DNA from: Arthrobacter stackebrandtii
GTDB taxonomy: Bacteria > Actinomycetota > Actinomycetes > Actinomycetales > Micrococcaceae
NCBI RefSeq assembly: GCF_017876675.1
Contig: NZ_JAGIOI010000001.1
Span: 2,480,001 to 2,544,000 of the forward strand
Direction: 5' to 3'
Length of the DNA stretch: 64,000 nt
The notes under the pieces were generated by a model. The model was not told where the DNA came from and ran no database searches. It was given only the letters and a program-made list of their open reading frames with translations. Both the position numbers and the translations under genes were made by a program. This document shows positions 29,057 through 37,944 of this stretch, one piece after another. Position 1 is the stretch's first letter. Each line of letters starts with the position of its first letter.

Positions 29057-30043
29057 GTGCCAGACAAGCAGGCAGCACCGAACGGGAGCCCGTCCGGTTC
29101 CATCACAGATGTCCCAGGGATCCGCGTGGGACAGGCCCAGCGGCGCACCGGCGGCTGGCTGAGCGGGGTCAGCGTGGTCCTGCCTCCGCCGGGCACGGTC
29201 GGATCCGTGGACGTGCGCGGCGGCGGTCCCGGCACACACGAGACCGACGCCCTGGACCCGACCACCATGGTGCCAACGGTGGACGCCGTCGCGCTGACGG
29301 GCGGCAGCGCCTACGGCCTCGCCGCGGCCGGGGGAGTGCAGCGCTGGTGCGAGGAGAACGGTCGCGGATTCGCGGTGCCGGGCGGGGTGGTGCCCATTGT
29401 TCCGGCCGCGGCCATCTTTGACCTGGGACGGGGCGGGGACTTTTCGGCCCGGCCCACCGCCGACATGGGTTATGAAGCGGCACTTGATGCCGCCGGCTCG
29501 GCGGAAGGGGCCGCCGTCGAGCGTGGAAATGCCGGTGCCGGTACGGGCGCAGCGATAGGTGCCGGCCAGTTCAAGGGCGGGTTGGGCAGTGCCTCGGTGC
29601 GGCTGTCGGGTGACAATGCCCATATTGTGGTCGGTGCGCTGGCGGTGGTCAATGCGGCCGGGGTGCCATGGACTCCGGGCGCGCCGGCGGCCATGCCGGG
29701 GGAGGGGCTGAACACGACCCTGGCCGTGGTGGCCACCAATGCGGTGCTCACCGTGGCCGAGGCCAAGCGCACCGCCACCGCAGCCCATGCGGGGATGGCC
29801 CGGGCCCTGAATCCCGTGCACACACTGGCCGACGGCGACACCATCTTCACGCTGGCGACATGCGCGGATGAGCTGGTGCCCCACCCGGTGGTGCCGGTAG
29901 CGTCGCTGATCGAACTGCAAAGTGCGGCAGCCGAGGCGGTCAGGCTGGCCATCCTCGACGGTGTGGCCGCGGCGCAGGCGGTGGAAACGCCGTCGGGCAT
30001 CCTCCCGGTGTTCCCGTCGGCGGGGGCGCAGGGGCCAATTTAA
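29057..30043 (+). CDS. P1 family self-processing peptidase (DmpA/NylC-like)
   Basis: A 328-residue member of the P1 family of N-terminal-nucleophile hydrolases (beta-aminopeptidases, nylon-oligomer hydrolase NylC). Features are SITDVPGIRVGQAQ, ALTGGSAYGLAAAGGV, AAAIFDLGRGGDF and GAGTGAAIGAGQFKGGLGSAS. The cleavage site is in GLNTTLAVVATNA: Asn219-Thr220 with this start, where autoproteolysis frees Thr as nucleophile. GTG 29057 is preferred for its AAGGAG 8 nt upstream; an in-frame ATG at 29015 would add 14 residues. Substrate is unknown. It lies alone between the Ugp cluster and infA. Confidence 0.88.
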   Translation: MPDKQAAPNGSPSGSITDVPGIRVGQAQRRTGGWLSGVSVVLPPPGTVGSVDVRGGGPGTHETDALDPTTMVPTVDAVALTGGSAYGLAAAGGVQRWCEENGRGFAVPGGVVPIVPAAAIFDLGRGGDFSARPTADMGYEAALDAAGSAEGAAVERGNAGAGTGAAIGAGQFKGGLGSASVRLSGDNAHIVVGALAVVNAAGVPWTPGAPAAMPGEGLNTTLAVVATNAVLTVAEAKRTATAAHAGMARALNPVHTLADGDTIFTLATCADELVPHPVVPVASLIELQSAAAEAVRLAILDGVAAAQAVETPSGILPVFPSAGAQGPI

Positions 30044-30199
30044 CATATTTGCCCATTTGCATTAGAGTAGGTTGTTGGTTGTCTATGCCTGCCCAATTGC
30101 GGCGCGCAGCAGACGAACAACAATCAGTAGTAAATCCAATGCCGAACCGCGACTGCCACGATGGCGGCCAGCGTCGGCGCAACAAAGTTAGCGGAGGAT
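30044..30199 (+). promoter_or_regulatory. Upstream region of infA with candidate promoter
   Basis: TTTAAC (30039-30044) and TAGAGT (30063-30068) are separated by 18 bp and would give a leader of about 125 nt before infA. The -35 match is weak. GGAGG lies only 2 nt before the ATG. Confidence 0.35.
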
Positions 30200-30421
30200 A
30201 TGGCCAAGAAAGACGGGGTCATTGAGATCGAGGGCGTTGTGACGGAAGCGCTGCCCAACGCGATGTTTCGTGTTGAGCTGACGAACAAGCACATCGTTCT
30301 TGCCCATATCTCAGGAAAAATGCGCCAGCACTACATTCGTATCCTTCCTGAGGACCGAGTTGTGGTGGAGCTGAGCCCGTACGACCTTACCCGTGGTCGT
30401 ATCGTCTACCGCTACAAGTAA
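30200..30421 (+). CDS. infA: Translation initiation factor IF-1
   Basis: A 73-residue OB-fold factor that blocks the 30S A site during initiation. [20 protein letters not shown] and [18 protein letters not shown] are diagnostic. The ATG at 30200 gives the exact family N-terminus; an in-frame ATG at 30161 would add 13 unmatched residues. It opens the alpha operon. Confidence 0.98.
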   Translation: MAKKDGVIEIEGVVTEALPNAMFRVELTNKHIVLAHISGKMRQHYIRILPEDRVVVELSPYDLTRGRIVYRYK

Positions 30422-30450
30422 CCACAACTGCAATCACGCAAAGGAATGCC

Positions 30451-30564
30451 ATGAAGGTCAAGCCGAGCGTCAAGCAGATCTGCGATAAGTGCAAGGTGAT
30501 TCGCCGTAACGGTCGAGTCATGGTGATCTGCGAGAACCCGCGCCACAAGCAGCGCCAGGGCTAA
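30451..30564 (+). CDS. rpmJ: 50S ribosomal protein L36
   Basis: A 37-residue L36 reading [19 protein letters not shown] onward. It has the zinc-binding set Cys-x-x-Cys, a third Cys ([15 protein letters not shown]) and His, so it is the zinc-dependent (C+) form. AAAGGA precedes the ATG. It lies 29 bp after infA. Confidence 0.98.
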   Translation: MKVKPSVKQICDKCKVIRRNGRVMVICENPRHKQRQG

Positions 30565-30752
30565 TTTCTCCCTCTGGAGAAAACCCGGGCTGTTGCTCAC
30601 GCAAGTAAATTAATAAGGCAGCACAAGTTGGACGAAGGCGGAAGCGATTCCGCAACCGGACAATGGACCCCTGGTCGGAGGCCAGGGCCGCATTCACAAA
30701 ATGTGCGGGTGTACTGTCTACGACCTCCGGTTTACACAAGGAGCAGCCAAAT

Positions 30753-31130
30753 ATGGCACGTCTCGCTGGCGTAGACCTTCCCCGCGAAAAGCGGCTGGAA
30801 GTAGCGCTTACATACATCTACGGCGTGGGCAAGACCCGTGCAAAGAAGGTCTTGGCAGACACGGGTATCTCCCCGGACGTCCGCGTTAAGGACCTTTCTG
30901 ACGCTGAACTCGTTCAGTTGCGTGACAACATCGAGGGTAACTACAAGGTTGAGGGTGACCTTCGCCGCGAAGTAGCAGCTGATATCCGCCGCAAGGTTGA
31001 AATCGGCAGCTACCAGGGTATCCGCCACCGCCGCGGCATGCCCGTGCACGGCCAGCGCACGAAGACCAACGCACGCACCCGCAAGGGTCCGAAGCGTACC
31101 GTCGCAGGCAAGAAGAAGGCCGGCCGCTAG
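30753..31130 (+). CDS. rpsM: 30S ribosomal protein S13
   Basis: A 125-residue S13 of the 30S head, contacting P-site tRNA and L5. It begins [21 protein letters not shown] and ends with the basic tail ([19 protein letters not shown]). The ATG at 30753 follows AAGGAG and matches the family start; an in-frame ATG at 30663 has no such support. Confidence 0.98.
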   Translation: MARLAGVDLPREKRLEVALTYIYGVGKTRAKKVLADTGISPDVRVKDLSDAELVQLRDNIEGNYKVEGDLRREVAADIRRKVEIGSYQGIRHRRGMPVHGQRTKTNARTRKGPKRTVAGKKKAGR

Positions 31131-31176
31131 AAATAGCGTGTGCCGACCCCTTATCAAACTTTCGTAGGAGAATAAA

Positions 31177-31578
31177 ATGCCCCCAAAGACTCGTGGAGCG
31201 GTTCGTAAGCCGCGTCGCAAGGATAAAAAGAATATTGCGCTGGGCCAGGCGCACATCAAGAGCACCTTCAACAACACCATCGTGTCCATCACGGACCCGA
31301 ACGGTGCAGTCATCTCATGGGCATCTGCCGGTGAAGTTGGCTTCAAGGGCTCGCGCAAGTCGACTCCGTACGCTGCTCAGATGGCTGCTGAGGCAGCTGC
31401 CAAGCGCGCACAGGAGCACGGGCTGCGCAAGGTTGACGTTTTCGTGAAGGGTCCGGGCTCGGGCCGCGAAACGGCAATCCGTTCGCTGCAGGCTGCTGGT
31501 CTTGAGGTTGGCTCCATCTCGGATGTCACCCCCAGCGCCCACAACGGCTGCCGTCCGCCCAAGCGCCGTCGCGTCTAA
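31177..31578 (+). CDS. rpsK: 30S ribosomal protein S11
   Basis: A 133-residue S11 on the 30S platform. It shows [23 protein letters not shown] and [20 protein letters not shown], ending [16 protein letters not shown] precedes the ATG. rpsD (S4) is not between this gene and rpoA. Confidence 0.98.
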   Translation: MPPKTRGAVRKPRRKDKKNIALGQAHIKSTFNNTIVSITDPNGAVISWASAGEVGFKGSRKSTPYAAQMAAEAAAKRAQEHGLRKVDVFVKGPGSGRETAIRSLQAAGLEVGSISDVTPSAHNGCRPPKRRRV

Positions 31579-31712
31579 CAAGACTTGAGTGCAGCAGAAT
31601 TGGCCTTCACCGCAAGGTGGAGGCCAATTCCGCCGCCACTAGTACTTGTCAGTCGTCATTTCCACTACCTGTGTTGCGTCATATAGCGGATGCTCGCTGA
31701 AAGGAAAACCCA

Positions 31713-32723
31713 GTGCTCATTGCACAGCGCCCCACCCTATCTGAAGAAGTAGTTTCCGAGAATCGCTCACGGTTTGTTATCGAACCGCTGGAGCCGGGCT
31801 TCGGTTACACCCTGGGAAATTCCCTGCGTCGGACCCTGCTGTCCTCCATCCCTGGCGCTGCTGTCACCAGCATCCGCCTCGATGGCGTCCTGCATGAGTT
31901 CACCACGGTTCCCGGTGTCAAGGAAGATGTCACTGAGATCATCCTGAACATCAAGGGACTGTCCGTGTCATCGGAGCATGACGAGCCTGTCGTCGCCTAC
32001 CTGCGCAAGCAGGGTCCCGGCGTTGTCACGGCCGCCGACATCGCTCCTCCGGCCGGTGTGGAATTCCACAACCCTGACATGCACATTGCCACGCTGAACT
32101 CGAAGGGCAAGTTCGAACTCGAGCTGACCATCGAGCGCGGCCGCGGCTACGTTTCAGCAGCCCAGAACAAGAACGTTGACCAGGAGATCGGCCGCATTCC
32201 GGTTGACTCCATCTACTCTCCCGTTCTGAAGGTGACCTTCCGCGTGGAGGCAACCCGTGTTGAACAGCGCACTGACTTTGACAAGCTGATCGTCGATGTA
32301 GAGACAAAGCAGGCCATCTCCCCGCGGGATGCCATTGCCTCTGCCGGCACCACGCTGGTTGAACTGTTCGGATTGGCCCGCGAGCTCAACACCGCGGCTG
32401 AAGGCATTGAGATTGGCCCGTCCCCGACGGATGCAGCTCTTGCCGCAGACATGGCCCTGCCGATCGAGGACCTGGACCTGACGGTTCGTTCCTACAACTG
32501 CCTCAAGCGTGAGGGCATCCACTCCGTGGGTGAACTCGTTGCTCGCTCCGAGGCTGACCTGATGGACATTCGCAACTTCGGTGCAAAGTCCATCGACGAG
32601 GTAAAGGCAAAGCTGGTTGAGCTCGGTCTGTCCCTGAAGGATTCCCCTCCAGGATTTGACCTGGCCGCCCGTGCCGCAGCCCTTGATGAGAACGACGACG
32701 CATTTGGCGACGACGAACTCTAA
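31713..32723 (+). CDS. rpoA: RNA polymerase alpha subunit
   Basis: A 336-residue alpha subunit. The N-terminal assembly domain (about 1-235) shows [25 protein letters not shown]; the C-terminal domain (about 250-315) that contacts UP elements and activators has [33 protein letters not shown]-type sequence. An acidic tail ([12 protein letters not shown]) ends it. The GTG start follows GAAAGGAAAAC. Confidence 0.98.
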   Translation: MLIAQRPTLSEEVVSENRSRFVIEPLEPGFGYTLGNSLRRTLLSSIPGAAVTSIRLDGVLHEFTTVPGVKEDVTEIILNIKGLSVSSEHDEPVVAYLRKQGPGVVTAADIAPPAGVEFHNPDMHIATLNSKGKFELELTIERGRGYVSAAQNKNVDQEIGRIPVDSIYSPVLKVTFRVEATRVEQRTDFDKLIVDVETKQAISPRDAIASAGTTLVELFGLARELNTAAEGIEIGPSPTDAALAADMALPIEDLDLTVRSYNCLKREGIHSVGELVARSEADLMDIRNFGAKSIDEVKAKLVELGLSLKDSPPGFDLAARAAALDENDDAFGDDEL

Positions 32724-32754
32724 GTTCGAACAACAAATTTTTTAGCCGGCCCGG

Positions 32755-32775
32755 CGGGCACAGTTAATGTGCCCG
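32755..32775 (+). other. Hairpin between rpoA and rplQ
   Basis: CGGGCACA pairs with TGTGCCCG around a 5-nt loop. No T-run follows, so it is more likely an RNA-processing or stability element than a terminator. Confidence 0.45.
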
Positions 32776-32807
32776 TTCGGTGCGGCTGACACTTGAGGAG
32801 AAACACC

Positions 32808-33323
32808 ATGCCTACACCCGCCAAGGGTCCCCGCCTCGGAGGCGGAGCGGCTCACGAGCGCCTGATGCTCGCGAACCTGTCCGCTTCGCTCTTTGAGCAC
32901 AAGCGGATCACCACCACCCTGACCAAGGCAAAGCGCCTGAGCCCCTACGCAGAGCGACTGGTAACTTTCGCAAAGCGTGGCGACCTGGCCTCACGCCGCC
33001 GCGTCCTCGGCCTGATCAGCGACAAGGGCATTGTCCATGAGCTGTTCACCGACATCGCCAAGGCTGTGGAGAACCGCGAAGGCGGCTACACCCGCATCAC
33101 CAAGATCGGCAACCGCAAGGGCGACAACGCCCCCATGGCTGTCATCGAGCTTGTTCTGGAACCGGTCAGCCCCAAGCAGGCCGTCGTGAAGGAAGCAACC
33201 GCTGCCGCCGCCAAGGCTGCCCCGGTTGAAGAAGCTCCGGTTGAGGAAGTTGTCGAGACCGAGGTTGTGGCTGAAGAAGCCGCTGCCGAGGTTGAAGAAG
33301 CTGCCGCTGAAGAAGCCAAGTAA
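32808..33323 (+). CDS. rplQ: 50S ribosomal protein L17 with acidic tail
   Basis: A 171-residue L17. The core (1-~120) shows [28 protein letters not shown] and [32 protein letters not shown]. The last ~50 residues are Ala/Glu/Val repeats absent from the 127-residue E. coli protein. The ATG at 32808 follows GAGGAG; a TTG five codons upstream overlaps that site and is not used. Confidence 0.97.
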   Translation: MPTPAKGPRLGGGAAHERLMLANLSASLFEHKRITTTLTKAKRLSPYAERLVTFAKRGDLASRRRVLGLISDKGIVHELFTDIAKAVENREGGYTRITKIGNRKGDNAPMAVIELVLEPVSPKQAVVKEATAAAAKAAPVEEAPVEEVVETEVVAEEAAAEVEEAAAEEAK

Positions 33324-33355
33324 GGCCTAAGCCTCGCGCTTTGACTTACAGCAAG

Positions 33356-33390
33356 AGGCCCGCCGCCCCGCATGGGGAGGCGGGCCTTTC
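33356..33390 (+). terminator. Alpha operon terminator
   Basis: AGGCCCGCC (33356-33364) pairs with GGCGGGCCT (33379-33387), with a further CCCC/GGGG inner stem, followed by TTTCG. It separates rplQ from truA. Confidence 0.85.
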
Positions 33391-33490
33391 GCTTGCCCGG
33401 ATCCGGTGCCTTCATCGGGGCTCTGCCACATCCCATGATCGCGTTGGCCCGGTACCTGAATCCGCTCCGGCGGGCCGCACGACACACCCA

Positions 33491-33496
33491 TAGAAT
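33491..33496 (+). promoter_or_regulatory. Candidate -10 of a leaderless truA transcript
   Basis: TAGAAT ends 6 nt before the truA ATG (33503). No Shine-Dalgarno sequence is present, and a terminator lies upstream, so truA needs its own promoter. The -35 is not clear. Confidence 0.5.
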
Positions 33497-33502
33497 TGAG
33501 CC

Positions 33503-34411
33503 ATGCAGACACCCCACCTCTCCCCGGAAGAACGCGGCCTGGTGCGCATCCGCCTGGACATTGCCTACGACGGCGGTCCGTTCAGCGGGTGGGCCGTGCA
33601 GCCCGGGCGCCGCACCGTCCAGGGTGAGCTGGAAGCGGCACTGGCGCTCATCCTGCGCCGGCAGGCCCGCCTCACCGTTGCCGGCCGCACCGATGCGGGG
33701 GTGCACGCCCGCGGGCAGGTTGCCCATCTTGACCTCACACGGGAGGAGTGGGACGGGATCAGCCGGGGACACGCCGTCGAGCCTTCCCTTGCCCTCCATC
33801 GGCGCATCAACGGGGCCCTGGGCCGGATCCTGGGGGATCTCACCGGTGCCGTGCAGGTCCAGGCCGTGGCTGCGGCGCCCGAGGGGTTCGACGCCCGGTT
33901 CTCGGCCCTGTGGCGCCGCTACAGCTACCTGATTGCCGACGGTTCCACCCGCCGCGACCCGCTGGCCCGGGCACAGACGCTCTGGTTCAACCACGACCTG
34001 GACGTGGCGGCGATGAATGCCGGGGCTGCGGAACTGCTGGGCTTGGGCGATTTCAAGGCCTTCGCGAAGCCGCGGGAGGGGTCCACCACGATCCGCACGC
34101 TGCAGCGCTTTGATTTCACCCGGCAGGACGACGGTGTGATCAAGCTCAACATCAAGGCGGACGCCTTTTGCCACAACATGGTGCGTGCCTTGACGGGCGC
34201 GGCGCTGCGGGTGGGCCGCGGCGTGGAGGGACCGCACTGGATGCGCGAACGGCAGCTGGCTGGCGTTCGCGACGCAAAATCCGTGCTGGCAAGCGCACAT
34301 CCGCTGGTTTTCGAGGAAGTCCGCTACCCGGATGCGGCCGGCCTCCATGAACGAGCCGCCCTCACCAGGGCTCGCCGGGTGGCTGCAGATACCCCCGGAA
34401 CCCCGCTTTGA
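33503..34411 (+). CDS. truA: tRNA pseudouridine(38-40) synthase TruA
   Basis: A 302-residue enzyme that isomerises uridines 38-40 in the tRNA anticodon stem. The catalytic Asp64 is in the motif AGRTDAGVHARGQV. Other matches are IAYDGGPFSGWAVQPGRRTVQ at the N-terminus and CHNMVRALTGAALRVGRG. It is longer than the E. coli enzyme (270). It sits between the alpha operon and rplM-rpsI. Confidence 0.97.
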   Translation: MQTPHLSPEERGLVRIRLDIAYDGGPFSGWAVQPGRRTVQGELEAALALILRRQARLTVAGRTDAGVHARGQVAHLDLTREEWDGISRGHAVEPSLALHRRINGALGRILGDLTGAVQVQAVAAAPEGFDARFSALWRRYSYLIADGSTRRDPLARAQTLWFNHDLDVAAMNAGAAELLGLGDFKAFAKPREGSTTIRTLQRFDFTRQDDGVIKLNIKADAFCHNMVRALTGAALRVGRGVEGPHWMRERQLAGVRDAKSVLASAHPLVFEEVRYPDAAGLHERAALTRARRVAADTPGTPL

Positions 34412-34437
34412 CCGGAGGGGATTATTAAAGGTATCGT
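34408..34437 (+). promoter_or_regulatory. Candidate promoter of rplM-rpsI
   Basis: TTGACC (34408-34413, overlapping the truA stop) and TATCGT (34432-34437) are 18 bp apart. An alternative is TTGATA (34437-34442) with TATCTC (34459-34464), 16 bp apart. Either would give a leader of about 170-200 nt containing the hairpin GGTGTCA...TGACACC at 34586-34607, a possible L13 feedback site. Confidence 0.4.
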
Positions 34438-34637
34438 TGATAGTCGTTGTGCGTGTCCTATCTCGATACCACGCGCCCGTTACAGGTCCGGTTGCAGGAC
34501 TACCACTGAGCGGGCGTTATCGGGAAGTGTATGGATGACTGGTGTTAGAGCCCTCACCTCTGTTCCGGTAAACGCATAGATAGCAGGTGTCAACCATCTG
34601 TGACACCACCTAAGAACAAGAAACGAAGGCAAAAACC

Positions 34638-35081
34638 GTGCGTACGTATACCCCGAAGCCCGGCGATATCGACCGTCAGTGGCACATCATTGATGCCAAC
34701 GACGTTGTCTTGGGCCGTCTTGCCAGCCAGACCGCAACACTGCTGCGTGGAAAGCACAAGCCGACCTTCGCTCCCCATATGGACATGGGCGATTTCGTCA
34801 TCATCATCAACGCCGAGAAGGTTGCCCTGACCGGCGCCAAGCTCGAGCAGAAGCGCGCTTACCGCCACTCGGGTTTCCCGGGCGGCCTGTCAAGCGTCAA
34901 CTATGCAGAACTGCTGGAAAAGAACCCGGTTCGCGCCGTGGAGAAGGCCGTTGCCGGCATGCTCCCCAAGACCAAGCTGGGCAACGCCCAGATCAGCAAG
35001 CTGAAGGTCTACCGCGGTTCCGAGCACCCTCACGCAGCTCAGCAGCCCAAGACTTTCGAAATTACCCAGGTCGCCCAGTAG
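34638..35081 (+). CDS. rplM: 50S ribosomal protein L13
   Basis: A 147-residue L13, an early 50S assembly protein. It begins [20 protein letters not shown] and shows [19 protein letters not shown] and [17 protein letters not shown]. Start is GTG. It is co-directional with rpsI, 37 bp downstream, as in most bacteria. Confidence 0.98.
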   Translation: MRTYTPKPGDIDRQWHIIDANDVVLGRLASQTATLLRGKHKPTFAPHMDMGDFVIIINAEKVALTGAKLEQKRAYRHSGFPGGLSSVNYAELLEKNPVRAVEKAVAGMLPKTKLGNAQISKLKVYRGSEHPHAAQQPKTFEITQVAQ

Positions 35082-35118
35082 TCCTGGCCACCGCCTAAAT
35101 CATTAACCAAGGAGAATC

Positions 35119-35631
35119 GTGGCTCAGAACACTGAAGAGCTGAACACCGAGGCCGTTGTGGCCGAGGAAGAAGTTTTGACCAGCTACACCAGCGAAAGCT
35201 CAGCTGCAGAAGCAGCTCCCAAGAAGGAGCGCCCGGCACTGACCGTTTCCGGCGCTGCTGTTGGCCGCCGCAAGCAGGCAATTGCCCGCGTTCGCGTCGT
35301 CCCCGGCACCGGCAAGTGGGTCGTCAACGGCCGCGAGCTGTCCGACTACTTCCCGAACAAGCTCCACCAGCAGGAAGTCAACGACCCGTTCACCGTCCTC
35401 GACCTCGAGGGCGCTTACGACGTCATTGCACGCATCCACGGTGGCGGCCCCTCCGGCCAGGCTGGCGCACTGCGTCTCGGCGTTGCTCGTTCCTTGAACG
35501 AAATCGACGTTGAGAACAACCGCCCCACGCTGAAGAAGGCAGGCTTCCTGACTCGTGACGCACGCGTCATCGAGCGCAAGAAGGCGGGTCTGAAGAAGGC
35601 TCGCAAGGCTTCGCAGTACTCGAAGCGTTAA
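35119..35631 (+). CDS. rpsI: 30S ribosomal protein S9 with acidic N-terminal extension
   Basis: A 170-residue S9, whose basic C-terminal tail ([12 protein letters not shown]) contacts P-site tRNA. The core begins near residue 45 ([21 protein letters not shown]) and has [20 protein letters not shown]. The first ~44 residues are acidic and Ser/Ala-rich ([16 protein letters not shown]), making it 40 residues longer than E. coli S9. The GTG start follows AAGGAGA. Confidence 0.98.
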   Translation: MAQNTEELNTEAVVAEEEVLTSYTSESSAAEAAPKKERPALTVSGAAVGRRKQAIARVRVVPGTGKWVVNGRELSDYFPNKLHQQEVNDPFTVLDLEGAYDVIARIHGGGPSGQAGALRLGVARSLNEIDVENNRPTLKKAGFLTRDARVIERKKAGLKKARKASQYSKR

Positions 35632-35650
35632 TTTCAACGCTTTCACAGGA

Positions 35651-35685
35651 ATCCCCGGTTCGCTTTTGCGAACCGGGGATTTTTT
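35651..35685 (+). terminator. Terminator of rplM-rpsI
   Basis: A perfect 13-bp stem (35651-35663 against 35668-35680) with a TTTT loop is followed by TTTTT. It lies 20 bp after the rpsI stop. Confidence 0.95.
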
Positions 35686-35703
35686 GTGCCCTCTTCCGTC
35701 TCC

Positions 35704-35790
35704 GACGCTCTCGCACCAATGGTCGGGTTTTCCCGGACGCCAGCCCACCATTGGCCGGTTTTTCATGGGTCCTGTCGCACCACCCAACGT
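35704..35790 (-). repeat. 32-bp repeat array, reverse orientation (locus A left)
   Basis: Three degenerate copies spaced exactly 32 bp apart (anchor TCGCA or variant at 35711, 35743 and 35775). The outer copy reads GACGCTCTCGCACCAATGG. It faces the forward array at 35822, giving a head-to-head arrangement; CCTGTCGCACC (35771-35781) pairs with GGTGCGACAGG (35824-35834). Confidence 0.8.
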
Positions 35791-35821
35791 GAACGTCTGT
35801 TGAGATGGGGTGGAGCGCAGC

Positions 35822-35936
35822 CAGGTGCGACAGGGGCCAGCCGGAAGCGGTCATTGCTGCGACGGCGTTGGCTGGAAAGCGGTCATTGCTGCGATGGGAT
35901 CGGCTGGAAAGCGTTTCTTGCTGCGACAGGGTCGGG
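35822..35936 (+). repeat. 32-bp repeat array, forward orientation (locus A right)
   Basis: Four copies with the anchor TGCGA at 35826, 35858, 35890 and 35922, each 32 bp apart. The best copies read GTCATTGCTGCGA then GGCTGGAAAGCG. The last copy runs into the 18-G tract. Confidence 0.85.
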
Positions 35937-35951
35937 GGGGGGGGGGGGGGG
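35934..35951 (+). repeat. 18-nt G homopolymer
   Basis: Eighteen consecutive G lie 85 bp upstream of glmM, directly after the repeat array. Such a tract is prone to slippage and could also be a sequencing or assembly artefact. Confidence 0.8.
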
Positions 35952-36023
35952 TGAATAGCGTGCAGGAGGGGCCCTGTGGGGCAATGCATGACCCCTGCGG
36001 GCGGTTTTCCCGGGTAGATGATT

Positions 36024-36029
36024 TAGACT
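36024..36029 (+). promoter_or_regulatory. Candidate -10 of a leaderless glmM transcript
   Basis: TAGACT ends 7 nt before the glmM ATG (36037). There is no clear Shine-Dalgarno sequence; the -35 region would fall in GGCGGTTTTC. Confidence 0.45.
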
Positions 36030-36036
36030 GAACGGG

Positions 36037-37383
36037 ATGTCAAGATTATTTGGAACAGATGGTGTCCGTGGTTTGGCCAATGGCCTGCTGACGGCTGAGC
36101 TGGCGTTGTCGCTGGCCCAGGCCGCTGCAGTGGTTCTTGGGCATGATCAGATGAGTGAAGGCAAGCGGCCCCGCGCCGTAATTGCCCGCGACCCCCGTGC
36201 GAGCGGTGAATTTATTGGCGCCGCCGTGGAGGCGGGACTGGCAAGTGCCGGAGTGGATGTCTACGACGCGGGCGTCCTGCCGACGCCTGCCGCGGCATTC
36301 CTGATCGCGGATCTCGGTGCAGACTTTGGCGTGATGATCTCCGCCTCCCACAACCCGGCGCCGGACAACGGGATTAAGTTCTTCGCCCGCGGCGGCACCA
36401 AGCTGCCCGACGAGGTTGAGGACGCCATCGAGGCGCAGCTCGAGCGGGCAGCGTTCCGCCCCGTGGGCGTTGACGTCGGCCGCATCCAGCGCTTTGCCGA
36501 CGCCGAGGACCGTTACGTCCTCCACCTGCTGGGGACGCTGCCGCACCGCCTGGACGGGCTCAAGATCGTCCTGGACTGCGCCCACGGTGCAGCCAGCGGG
36601 TGCTCACCGCAGGTGTTCACGGATGCCGGTGCAGAGGTCACGGTGATCGGTGCCAACCCGGACGGCCTGAACATCAACGACGGCGTGGGATCCACCCACC
36701 TGGAACTGCTGCAGGAGACCGTCCTCTCCACAGGGGCGGACCTCGGCATTGCCCACGACGGTGACGCCGACCGCTGCCTGGCCGTGGACCACGAAGGCAA
36801 CATCATTGACGGCGACCAGATCATGGCCGTGCTGGCCCTGGCACAGAAGGCAGCCGGCGAGCTCAAGGACGACGTGCTGGTGGCGACCGTCATGAGCAAC
36901 CTCGGCCTGAAGATCGCCTTGCGTGAGGCCGGCATCACCATCCGGGAAACGGGGGTCGGCGACCGTTACGTGCTGGAGGAAATGCGGCGCGGGGACTACA
37001 CCCTGGGCGGCGAACAATCCGGCCACGTCATCTTCTCCAAGTACGCCACCACCGGTGACGGCCTGCTGACCGGCCTGCAGCTGGCAGCCCAGGTCGCCAA
37101 GACCGGCAAGCCGCTGAAGGAACTGGCCAAGGCCATGACCAAGCTGCCGCAGGTCATGATCAACGTGAAGAACGTTGACAAGAACCGCGCTTCCTCCGTC
37201 CCCGCCATCAACGCCGCCGTCGCGAAGGCAGAGGCGGAACTGGGTGACACCGGGAGGGTCCTCCTGCGACCGTCCGGCACCGAGGCGCTGGTGCGGGTCA
37301 TGGTTGAGGCCGGCGACACCGAGACCGCTGAGCGCATCTGCAACGACCTCGTGAGCGTGGTACGCGCAGAACTGTCGCTGTAG
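36037..37383 (+). CDS. glmM: Phosphoglucosamine mutase
   Basis: A 448-residue enzyme converting glucosamine-6-phosphate to glucosamine-1-phosphate for UDP-GlcNAc. The phosphorylated serine is Ser104 in [16 protein letters not shown]; the metal loop is [11 protein letters not shown], and the sugar loop GEQSGHVIF follows. The C-terminal phosphate-binding loop is [12 protein letters not shown]. It starts [12 protein letters not shown]. The product feeds peptidoglycan and, via MshA in this window, mycothiol. It is monocistronic between a terminator and a convergent gene. Confidence 0.98.
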   Translation: MSRLFGTDGVRGLANGLLTAELALSLAQAAAVVLGHDQMSEGKRPRAVIARDPRASGEFIGAAVEAGLASAGVDVYDAGVLPTPAAAFLIADLGADFGVMISASHNPAPDNGIKFFARGGTKLPDEVEDAIEAQLERAAFRPVGVDVGRIQRFADAEDRYVLHLLGTLPHRLDGLKIVLDCAHGAASGCSPQVFTDAGAEVTVIGANPDGLNINDGVGSTHLELLQETVLSTGADLGIAHDGDADRCLAVDHEGNIIDGDQIMAVLALAQKAAGELKDDVLVATVMSNLGLKIALREAGITIRETGVGDRYVLEEMRRGDYTLGGEQSGHVIFSKYATTGDGLLTGLQLAAQVAKTGKPLKELAKAMTKLPQVMINVKNVDKNRASSVPAINAAVAKAEAELGDTGRVLLRPSGTEALVRVMVEAGDTETAERICNDLVSVVRAELSL

Positions 37384-37418
37384 CCGCACTCCGAGAACAA
37401 CGGCGCACGGCACGTGCC

Positions 37419-37461
37419 ATGAAGAAGGCGGCCTCCCCGGTGGGGAGGCCGCCTTCTTCAT
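37419..37461. terminator. Bidirectional terminator between glmM and mscL
   Basis: A perfect 20-bp stem (37419-37438 against 37442-37461) with a 3-nt loop. It lies between two convergent genes and can serve both. Confidence 0.9.
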
Positions 37462-37472
37462 GTAGTTTGGTG

Positions 37473-37880
37473 CTAGTGTTGGCCGCCCGTGGGCTGTGCC
37501 TTGAGCGCATCGCGGATTTCGGTCAGCAGCTCAATCTGGGGATCCACTGCGGGTTCTTCTTCCTTGATGCCCAGCTTGGCGTTGCGGCGGGCGATGATGT
37601 GGTTCATGGGAACCACCACCACAAAGTAGATGGCAGCGGCAACCAGGATGAAATTCACGAGCACGGTGAGGAACATGCCAAACTTGACGTCCACACCGTT
37701 GATGCTGAGGACAGCAAAGCTGTCAAAGTTGGGCGAGCCAACCAGTGCTGCAATAAGCGGCATCAGTATGTTTTCCACGAACGAGTTCACAACTGCCCCG
37801 AAAGCGGCACCGATGACGACGGCCACGGCAAGGTCTACGACGTTGCCCTTCATGATGAAATCTCTAAATCCCTTTAGCAT
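37473..37880 (-). CDS. mscL: Large-conductance mechanosensitive channel
   Basis: A 135-residue channel that opens on osmotic down-shock. TM1 has GNVVDLAVAVVIGAAFGAVVNSFVENILMP, TM2 has FILVAAAIYFVVVVPMN, and the C-terminal helix is charged (RNAKLGIKEEEPAVDPQIELLTEIRD). The ATG at 37880 gives the family start MLKGFRDFIMKGN; a GTG six codons upstream is also in frame and neither has a good ribosome site. Confidence 0.95.
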   Translation of the reverse strand: MLKGFRDFIMKGNVVDLAVAVVIGAAFGAVVNSFVENILMPLIAALVGSPNFDSFAVLSINGVDVKFGMFLTVLVNFILVAAAIYFVVVVPMNHIIARRNAKLGIKEEEPAVDPQIELLTEIRDALKAQPTGGQH

Positions 37881-37944
37881 GCACCCAAAGTACCGCACTC
37901 AGGTCGTTCATAGTGGATTTGGGCTCATCTTCTCGCTGAAGTTC

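Larger units (their letters stand above)
35632..36036. other. rpsI-glmM intergenic region
   Basis: A 405-bp gene-free interval. In order it holds the rpsI terminator, a reverse-oriented 32-bp repeat array, a forward-oriented array, an 18-G run and a candidate -10 for glmM. These are listed separately. Confidence 0.8.

Noticed and set aside
35704-35936. CRISPR array
   Set aside because: The 32-bp units follow each other directly with no unique spacers, vary in sequence, change orientation within a locus, and no cas genes are present.
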